Source: an uncultured Eubacteriales bacterium (GTDB lineage Bacteria > Bacillota > Clostridia > Oscillospirales > Acutalibacteraceae). Taken from it: a DNA stretch of 11,708 nucleotides. The notes under the pieces are model-generated. The model did no database searches and was not told where the DNA came from. It saw only the letters and a list, made by a program, of their open reading frames with translations. This document shows positions 6,380 to 11,708 of this stretch, piece by piece. The position numbers and the translations under genes were made by a program. The stretch is taken from contig CAKSDJ010000044.1 of NCBI GenBank assembly GCA_934445015.1, forward strand, positions 1 to 11,708, written 5' to 3'. The stretch's first letter is position 1, and every line of letters starts with the position of its first letter.

Positions 6380-7258
6380 ATGGTTACAAGCATGACCGGC
6401 TTTGGCAGAGGTAAGGCGCTCAGCGATGAGCTTAACATAACCGTTGAAATCAAATCTGTAAACCACAGGTATTTTGAATACAGTTCACGGATACCGCGTG
6501 CTTTTCAGTTTTTAGATGACAGCTTAAAATCGCTTTGCCAAAAGAAAATTTCAAGAGGCAAGATTGAACTTTCGGTTCAATATGAAGATACTTCTTCAAG
6601 TTCTGTTGAACTTGCGGTAAATAAATCTTATGCAGATGCCTACATCAGTGCACTGCATAAATTTGCAAAGGATTATAAGTTGAAAGATGATATAAAAGCG
6701 TCTGCAATTGTAGGTAATTCCGATATATTTACGGTTAAAAAACGCGACTTGAATGAAGAACTTGTAAAAGATCTGGCGTTTAGAGCCGCCGAAGAGGCAA
6801 TTGACAATTTTATCGGCGCACGCGCTGTCGAGGGCGAGCGTTTGGTCGCCGATGTTAAGGGCAGGGCGGATTATATACTTAAACAGGTTGATTTTATTGA
6901 AACCCGTTCACCTGAAACCGTAAAAGAATACCGCGAAAAACTTGAACAGAAAATAAAAGAACTTATAGGCGATATTAAGGTTGACGAACAGCGTCTGCTG
7001 ACTGAAACAGCAATATACGCCGACAAAATCGCTGTCGCTGAAGAAACCGTAAGGCTTCGCAGTCATATTGATTCTCTGTGTTCATTGCTTGATGAAGGCG
7101 GCGTTATAGGTCGAAAACTTGACTTCATTGTTCAGGAAATGAACCGTGAAACAAATACAATAGGTTCAAAGTGTCAGGATATGGATATAACAAAAGTTGT
7201 TGTTGAGATAAAATCTGAAATTGAAAAGATACGCGAACAAATTCAAAACATAGAATAG
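6380..7258 (+). CDS. yicC: YicC/YloC family endoribonuclease
   Basis: This 292-residue protein matches the YicC/YloC family of endoribonucleases linked to small-RNA and mRNA turnover. It starts with MVTSMTGFGRG, the family N-terminus, followed by EIKSVNHRYFEYSSRIPR (about 23-40). It ends with the conserved DUF1732 block GRKLDFIVQEMNRETNTIGSKC. The ATG at 6380 was chosen because it gives the standard N-terminus. An upstream in-frame TTG at 6332 lies inside the promoter's extended -10 and would not be transcribed. The ribosome binding site is poor (GTGGTG). It is the first gene of the operon, 9 bases before remA, as in Bacillus subtilis where yloC precedes remA. Confidence 0.95.
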   Translation: MVTSMTGFGRGKALSDELNITVEIKSVNHRYFEYSSRIPRAFQFLDDSLKSLCQKKISRGKIELSVQYEDTSSSSVELAVNKSYADAYISALHKFAKDYKLKDDIKASAIVGNSDIFTVKKRDLNEELVKDLAFRAAEEAIDNFIGARAVEGERLVADVKGRADYILKQVDFIETRSPETVKEYREKLEQKIKELIGDIKVDEQRLLTETAIYADKIAVAEETVRLRSHIDSLCSLLDEGGVIGRKLDFIVQEMNRETNTIGSKCQDMDITKVVVEIKSEIEKIREQIQNIE

Positions 7259-7267
7259 GGTGTAAAT

Positions 7268-7537
7268 ATGCGACTTGTAAATATTGGTTTCGGTAATATG
7301 GTATCGGCAAACCGTATGATAGCAATAGTAAGTCCGGAATCTGCACCTATAAAGCGAATTATACAGGATGCCAAAGAGCGCGGAACTTTGATTGATGCCA
7401 CCCACGGCAGAAGAACACGCGCTGTAATTATTACCGACAGCGACCACATAATTTTAACCTACCTGCAATCTGAAACCGTTGCAAACCGTATGACAGATGA
7501 AAATGCAGATACATACGAGGAGGACGAAGATGAATAA
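7268..7537 (+). CDS. remA: Extracellular matrix regulator RemA (DUF370)
   Basis: This 89-residue protein is a clear RemA/DUF370 family member. Recognisable blocks are LVNIGFGNMVSANRMIAIVSPESAPIKRIIQDA and the invariant-looking DATHGRRTRAVII, the arginine-rich loop linked to DNA binding. In Bacillus subtilis RemA forms rings that bind DNA and activate matrix genes. In Clostridia its targets are less clear. The C-terminus is very acidic (EEDEDE). Its last codons contain the gmk ribosome binding site, and the two genes overlap by 8 bases, so gmk translation is probably coupled. Confidence 0.95.
   Translation: MRLVNIGFGNMVSANRMIAIVSPESAPIKRIIQDAKERGTLIDATHGRRTRAVIITDSDHIILTYLQSETVANRMTDENADTYEEDEDE
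7517..7523 (+). promoter_or_regulatory. gmk ribosome binding site inside the end of remA
   Basis: GAGGAGG encodes part of RemA's acidic tail and lies 6 bases before the ATG at 7530. It decides the gmk start over the earlier in-frame ATG at 7497. Confidence 0.8.
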
Positions 7538-8135
7538 GGGCAGAGTGTTTATAATTTCAGGTCCTTCGGGTTCCGGCAAAGATACGGTACTGAAAAAAGT
7601 TTTTGAAAAATTACCCGAAATTGCTTTTTCAATTTCTTCAATAACAAGACCTATGAGAAGCGGTGAAATTGAGGGTGAAAAATATAACTTTATTACACGT
7701 GAAAAGTTTGAAGCCATGCTTAAAAACGATGAGTTTTTAGAGTACAATTCATTTGTTGGCAATTACTACGGAACACCGAAAACTCCGGTAATAAATTGTA
7801 TAGAAAACGGCAGTGATATGCTGATAGAAGTTGATGTGAACGGTGCGGCTCAGATACGGCAAAAAATTAAAGATGCAGTAAGCGTATTTATTATGCCGCC
7901 TTCACTTGAAACTCTTAAAAACCGACTGTGCGGCAGGGGTACAGACAGCAACGATATAGTTGAAAAAAGATTTGCCGAGGCGGTTCAGGAAATTGCCCGA
8001 GCATCTGAATACGACTACATTGTTGTTAATAACGATATTGAAACCGCCGTCGATGAGTTTGTTTCGATAATAATGTCGGATCGCCTGAAAACCGACAGAA
8101 ATTTAAATCTTATAAATAAAGTTTTAGGTAAATAA
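7530..8135 (+). CDS. gmk: Guanylate kinase
   Basis: Guanylate kinase phosphorylates GMP to GDP with ATP in the cytosol, a needed step in GTP synthesis and salvage. The 201 residues match the usual ~200. The P-loop is GPSGSGKDT (11-19). The GMP-binding region has TRPMR (R40, R43), Y52, E71 and Y80 (NYYGTP). LIEVDVNGAAQIR (98-110) follows, and the lid arginines are in RLCGRGTD (132-139). The P-loop carries Asp at the position after the Lys, where Gly or Ser is more common. The ATG at 7530 was chosen for the GAGGAGG site, and it overlaps the remA stop by 8 bases. rpoZ starts 21 bases downstream. Confidence 0.97.
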   Translation: MNKGRVFIISGPSGSGKDTVLKKVFEKLPEIAFSISSITRPMRSGEIEGEKYNFITREKFEAMLKNDEFLEYNSFVGNYYGTPKTPVINCIENGSDMLIEVDVNGAAQIRQKIKDAVSVFIMPPSLETLKNRLCGRGTDSNDIVEKRFAEAVQEIARASEYDYIVVNNDIETAVDEFVSIIMSDRLKTDRNLNLINKVLGK

Positions 8136-8156
8136 AACACGAAAGGTTATGTTAAT

Positions 8157-8336
8157 ATGTTGAATGAGAATATCGGTAAATTGATTGAGTCCTATGACAA
8201 TCGCTACGCATTGGTAATGGATATTGCAAGTTGCGCACGCAAAATTTCAAATGAGGCAGAAAAACAGGAGCAGATCTTAATTGAAAAACCTGTAAGTCTT
8301 GCGATAGACAAGTTAGCCAAAGAAAAAGGTCTTTAA
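8157..8336 (+). CDS. rpoZ: RNA polymerase omega subunit
   Basis: This short gene encodes 59 residues, MLNENIGKLIESYDNRYALV at the start and KPVSLAIDKLAKEKGL at the end. The pattern RYALVMDIASCARKI followed by a polar stretch and then KPVSLAIDKLA is the omega-subunit core (RY-LV---A-RARQ---). Omega helps assemble and stabilise RNA polymerase and in some bacteria takes part in ppGpp binding. Bacillota omega is often 60-75 residues, so this one is at the short end. A GAAAGG site lies 10 bases upstream of the ATG. Its place between gmk and priA is the standard Bacillota context and strengthens the call. Confidence 0.9.
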   Translation: MLNENIGKLIESYDNRYALVMDIASCARKISNEAEKQEQILIEKPVSLAIDKLAKEKGL

Positions 8337-8362
8337 TTTTAAATTTAATTTTGTTTGATTCG

Positions 8363-8367
8363 GGAGG
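8363..8367 (+). promoter_or_regulatory. Ribosome binding site that fixes the priA start
   Basis: GGAGG within GGGAGGGG lies 7 bases before the ATG at 8375. An in-frame TTG at 8351 lies upstream of this site and is therefore not the start. Confidence 0.78.
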
Positions 8368-8374
8368 GGACGGT

Positions 8375-10798
8375 ATGTGTCGGCTTATTGCAGAAGTAGT
8401 AATTGACGGCGCTGCCGGCTCTTTTGATAAGCGTTACAGTTATTTAATACCTGACAATCTGGTCAAAACAGCTGTTGCAGGGTGCAGGGTTACCGTTCCG
8501 TTCGGCGCCGGTAATCAAAAAAAACAGGGAATGATTCTCGCCGTTTATAAAAAAGACGATGTGACGAATATAAAAGAAATTTTGTCTGTGACAGACGCTT
8601 TTCCAATAATCGGCGATGAAATGATTAGAATGTGCGAATGGTTGAAACAAAATGTGTTCTGCACTTATTTTGACGCAATTCACACTATGTTACCTGCAGG
8701 ACTGAGTTACAATCTTACTGACTATTATTCAGTAAACAGCGATTTTTACACCGAAATGCTTTTAACAGAAAATGAAAAGCAAATATTTGAATTTTTAAAG
8801 GCAAACGGCGAACAGCCTTTTAAAAAAATTCATCATTTGTTTGAAAACGCAGACGTCATTTTGTGTTCGCTTTTAAAAAAGCAGGCGTTAATTAAAAGTC
8901 AGATTCCGGTGCGGCGTATGGGTGATATGACAAGCCGTTGGCTGCGAGTTAACAACGATGGCATGTTATCGGTCAAACTTACACACAGACAAAGCGAAAT
9001 TGTTGATGTTATTGATTCTGCCGGCAGTGTATCTGTTAAGGAATTACAATATTTTACCGGCGTTTCAATGTCCGTTATAAATACTCTTGTAAAAAAACAG
9101 GTGCTTGAATCCTATGAAAAACAGGAGTTCCGCGTTTCTTATATACAAAATCAACCACCAAATCCGGAAAAAATAATACTTACGGATGAACAGCAATCCG
9201 CGTATATAGGTTTACATAATGCCGCTTTTTCGGGCAAACCCGAAACCGCCTTGTTATACGGCGTTACCGGAAGCGGAAAAACAAAGATATTTTTAAAACT
9301 TACTGACGATGTTTTGACTACGGGTAAAGGAATTATTATTATGGTTCCTGAAATTGCATTAACGCCGCAAATGATTAAAATTTTCAGTAAGCGTTACGGC
9401 AACAAAATAGCAATTTTTCACAGTGCTATGTCGCTCGGGCAACGTATGGATGAATATAACCGTATAAAACAGGGCAAGGCGCTTATTGCAATAGGTACCC
9501 GCAGTGCGGTGTTTGCGCCGTTTTCATCACTTGGCTTAATCATAATTGATGAAGAACAGGAACACACTTACAAATCTGAAAAGTCGCCGCGTTATCACAC
9601 GCGTGATTTGGCGCGTTTTAGGGCAAAGTATCACAACTGTATGTTGTGTCTTGCAAGCGCTACGCCTTCGATAGAGAGTTACAGCGCGGCAAAATCGGGG
9701 AAATATAAACTTTTTAAAATTAAAAACCGTTACGGCAACGCGATTTTACCCAAAGTCACTGTTGTTGATATGAAAAAAGAACTGTCAGACGGCAATTCAT
9801 CCGATATAAGCCGCGAGTTGGCATCAAAAATCGGCGATGCCTTACAATGTAATAAACAATCCATAGTTCTGCTTAATCGCAGGGGACATAATACTTATGT
9901 CACTTGCCCTGAGTGCGGATGGGTTGCCACGTGTAATAACTGCAGTGTTTCTATGACATATCATTCAGCCAACAAAAGACTTATGTGTCATTATTGCAAT
10001 TCTTCATATCCTGTACCTGATAAATGTCCGGAATGCGGCGGTGAGTTTTTGCATTTTTCGGGCTCCGGCACACAAAAAATCGAAAATGAATTAAAGGCAA
10101 TATTTCCGACGGCGCGTATTTTACGCCTTGATGCCGACAGCACAACCGCAAGAGATTCGTATTCAAAATATCTTACCGATTTCGGCGACGGCAGATATGA
10201 TATTATGATAGGCACTCAGATGGTAGCAAAGGGTCTTGATTTTCCTAATGTTACAACAGTAGGCGTAATAGGTGCCGACCGCGCGCTGTACAGCGATGAT
10301 TACCGCGGATTTGAACGGACTTATGCACTGCTTACACAGGTAGTCGGAAGGGCCGGCAGATCAAGCGATTCGGGTGTTGCTGTTATACAAACAAACGATC
10401 CGCAAAGCAACATAGTTTCACTGGCGCGTTCGCAGAATTACGATGAGTTTTATAACGAGGAAATATTAAACCGTAAACTGACGATTTATCCGCCTTATTG
10501 CGATATTTGTATGGTTTACGTTCAAAGTACCGAAAAATCATTTGCCGAAGATTGCATGAATTCTGTGTTTGGTAACATTAAAAAACTTATCATCGATGAA
10601 TACAGCGACGTAAAGTTAATAATTTTGGGTCCTGCTGCGGCAGCGGTTCCGAAAATTAACGGCAAATACCGATACAGAATAATTATCAAAACCAAAAACA
10701 ACAATCGGTTTCGTGAAATGATACGTCTTGCAACAAACATCAAACCGAAAAAGAACACGTATATCGGTGTGGATATAAATCCGGAAACGATAATATAA
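8375..10798 (+). CDS. priA: Primosomal protein N' (PriA), replication restart helicase
   Basis: PriA is a 3'-5' helicase that recognises stalled forks and D-loops and reloads the replicative helicase. The 807 residues hold the N-terminal DNA-binding region (AEVVIDGAAGSFDKRYSYLIP) and a winged-helix stretch. The helicase core has Walker A GVTGSGKT (296-303) and the DEAH-type box DEEQEH (392-397). Eight zinc-binding cysteines are present: C511, C514, C520, C523, C538, C541, C551 and C554. Helicase motif V is GTQMVAKGLDFPNVTTVG and motif VI is QVVGRAGRS. All key residues are intact. In Bacillus subtilis coaBC lies between rpoZ and priA, but here only 38 bases separate the two genes. Confidence 0.97.
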   Translation: MCRLIAEVVIDGAAGSFDKRYSYLIPDNLVKTAVAGCRVTVPFGAGNQKKQGMILAVYKKDDVTNIKEILSVTDAFPIIGDEMIRMCEWLKQNVFCTYFDAIHTMLPAGLSYNLTDYYSVNSDFYTEMLLTENEKQIFEFLKANGEQPFKKIHHLFENADVILCSLLKKQALIKSQIPVRRMGDMTSRWLRVNNDGMLSVKLTHRQSEIVDVIDSAGSVSVKELQYFTGVSMSVINTLVKKQVLESYEKQEFRVSYIQNQPPNPEKIILTDEQQSAYIGLHNAAFSGKPETALLYGVTGSGKTKIFLKLTDDVLTTGKGIIIMVPEIALTPQMIKIFSKRYGNKIAIFHSAMSLGQRMDEYNRIKQGKALIAIGTRSAVFAPFSSLGLIIIDEEQEHTYKSEKSPRYHTRDLARFRAKYHNCMLCLASATPSIESYSAAKSGKYKLFKIKNRYGNAILPKVTVVDMKKELSDGNSSDISRELASKIGDALQCNKQSIVLLNRRGHNTYVTCPECGWVATCNNCSVSMTYHSANKRLMCHYCNSSYPVPDKCPECGGEFLHFSGSGTQKIENELKAIFPTARILRLDADSTTARDSYSKYLTDFGDGRYDIMIGTQMVAKGLDFPNVTTVGVIGADRALYSDDYRGFERTYALLTQVVGRAGRSSDSGVAVIQTNDPQSNIVSLARSQNYDEFYNEEILNRKLTIYPPYCDICMVYVQSTEKSFAEDCMNSVFGNIKKLIIDEYSDVKLIILGPAAAAVPKINGKYRYRIIIKTKNNNRFREMIRLATNIKPKKNTYIGVDINPETII

Positions 10799-10827
10799 TA
10801 TTAAAGTGATATAAAAAGAGGATGAAA

Positions 10828-11277
10828 ATGGCAAAAAGAAATATTGTAAAAATCGGTGACGATATTTTAAGAAAAGTATGTCGTACACAATTAACTTTTG
10901 ATGACAGATTGCACCAGGTGCTTGACGATATGGCAGAAACAATGTACGATGCCGAGGGCGTTGGTCTTGCCGCGCCGCAGGTCGGTATACTGAGGCGTTA
11001 TTGTATAATTGATACCGGTGACGGACTCATTGAGTTAATAAATCCCGTTATTGTCGAAAAAAGTGACGAAACCCAAACAGGTAATGAGGGTTGCCTTTCA
11101 ATTCCTGACAGATATGAAGTTGTTACAAGACCTATGAAAGTAACCGTTCGGGCACAAAACAGATACGGAGAAAATTTTACCGTTACTGGTGAAGGTTTAA
11201 AGGCACGCGCAATGTGTCATGAAATCGATCATCTTGACGGCATACTTTACATTGACTACGCTAAAGGGAGAAAATAA
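10828..11277 (+). CDS. def: Peptide deformylase
   Basis: Peptide deformylase removes the N-formyl group from new proteins at the ribosome. The 149 residues carry all three catalytic motifs: GVGLAAPQ (44-51), EGCLS (87-91, metal ligand C89) and HEIDH (131-135, ligands H131 and H135, catalytic E132). An earlier in-frame ATG at 10822 directly abuts the AGAGG ribosome site (10817-10821), which leaves no room for initiation. The ATG at 10828 has a 6-base spacing and is preferred. The gene lies 29 bases after priA and 4 bases before fmt, the enzyme that adds the group it removes. Confidence 0.97.
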   Translation: MAKRNIVKIGDDILRKVCRTQLTFDDRLHQVLDDMAETMYDAEGVGLAAPQVGILRRYCIIDTGDGLIELINPVIVEKSDETQTGNEGCLSIPDRYEVVTRPMKVTVRAQNRYGENFTVTGEGLKARAMCHEIDHLDGILYIDYAKGRK

Positions 11278-11281
11278 TTTT

Positions 11282-11708
11282 ATGCGTGTTGTTTTTATGG
11301 GAACACCCGATTATGCGGCTGTTACACTAAAAAAACTTATTGATGAAAATTATGATATTGCAGCGGTTTTTTGCCAGCCTGATAAACCCGTAGGCAGAAA
11401 GCAATTGCTTACGCCTCCGCCGACAAAGGAATTGGCTGTTAAAAATAATATTCCGGTTTATCAACCTAAAACTTTGCGTGACGGTGTTGCTTTTGAAACC
11501 ATTAAAAATATTAACCCCGATGTAATTGTTGTTGTGGCATACGGCAAAATTTTACCTGAAAATATATTACAATTACCGCGCTACGGCTGCATTAACGGAC
11601 ATGCGTCTTTACTGCCGCATCTCAGAGGTTCGGCACCTATACAGTGGGCAATTGTAAACGGCGACAAACAAACCGGCGTTACAACACAACTTATGGATAA
11701 AGGCATAG
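11282..11708 (+). CDS. fmt: Methionyl-tRNA formyltransferase, 3'-truncated by the window edge
   Basis: Fmt formylates the initiator Met-tRNA using 10-formyl-tetrahydrofolate. The 142 visible residues are the N-terminal catalytic domain. They show VVFMGTPDYA, the PDKPVGRKQLLTPPPTK loop that contacts tRNA in the family, VVAYGKILP, and the active-site region INGHASLLPHLRGSAPIQWAI with the catalytic-type N105 and H107. The residue between them is Gly, where Val or Ile is usual. The open frame runs off the right edge at LMDKGI, so roughly 170 residues are missing. AAAGGGAG lies 11 bases before the ATG, inside the end of def, and only 4 bases separate the two genes. Confidence 0.95.
   Translation, partial: MRVVFMGTPDYAAVTLKKLIDENYDIAAVFCQPDKPVGRKQLLTPPPTKELAVKNNIPVYQPKTLRDGVAFETIKNINPDVIVVVAYGKILPENILQLPRYGCINGHASLLPHLRGSAPIQWAIVNGDKQTGVTTQLMDKGI

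Noticed and set aside
7166..7449. Minus-strand open frames across the end of yicC and remA
   Set aside because: They lie antisense to two clearly conserved genes, have no ribosome site, and give low-complexity Tyr/Leu-rich products.

Overview
The window looks like a stretch of core chromosome from a low-GC, AT-leaning Bacillota, most likely a gut-type Clostridia (Oscillospirales-like). Three things point there: the yicC-remA-gmk-rpoZ-priA-def-fmt gene order, strong AGGAGG-type ribosome binding sites, and clear sigma-A (TTGACA/TATAAT-like) promoters. I see no phage, insertion sequence, CRISPR array or other mobile element.

Layout. Bases 1-1307 are the body of radA (+), whose first ~24 codons lie off the left edge. 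It ends at a bidirectional hairpin terminator shared with a convergent gene for a single-pass membrane protein of unknown function (1386-2129, -). A short divergent promoter region (about 2150-2230) separates that gene from a 550-residue, three-helix membrane protein of a conserved Clostridia family of unknown function (2259-3911, +). A second bidirectional terminator follows. Next come two overlapping minus-strand genes, a cytidylate kinase-like P-loop protein (5305-5925) and a MepA-like MATE efflux pump (3984-5312). Both lie behind a structured leader (about 5943-6053) that ends in a strong intrinsic terminator just before the ribosome binding site. Upstream of the leader on the same strand is tRNA-Gly(UCC) with its own promoter. 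A divergent strong promoter at 6313-6341 then drives the long plus-strand housekeeping operon yicC, remA, gmk, rpoZ, priA, def, fmt, which runs off the right edge at 11708.

How the genes work together. The right-hand operon combines RNA turnover (YicC), a ring-forming regulator (RemA), GMP phosphorylation (Gmk), the RNA polymerase omega subunit, replication restart (PriA), and the formyl-methionine cycle (Fmt adds the formyl group to initiator tRNA, Def removes it from new proteins). RadA on the left is another recombination/repair factor. 

The most interesting element is the leader before the kinase/MATE pair. It has the architecture of a transcription-attenuating riboswitch, with mutually exclusive terminator and anti-terminator hairpins. 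Because the pair includes a MepA-type MATE pump, the guanidine-IV (mepA motif) class is the first hypothesis to test. I could not confirm the class from the sequence alone. The rest of the window is ordinary core genome, and I do not see a clearly undescribed multi-gene system.
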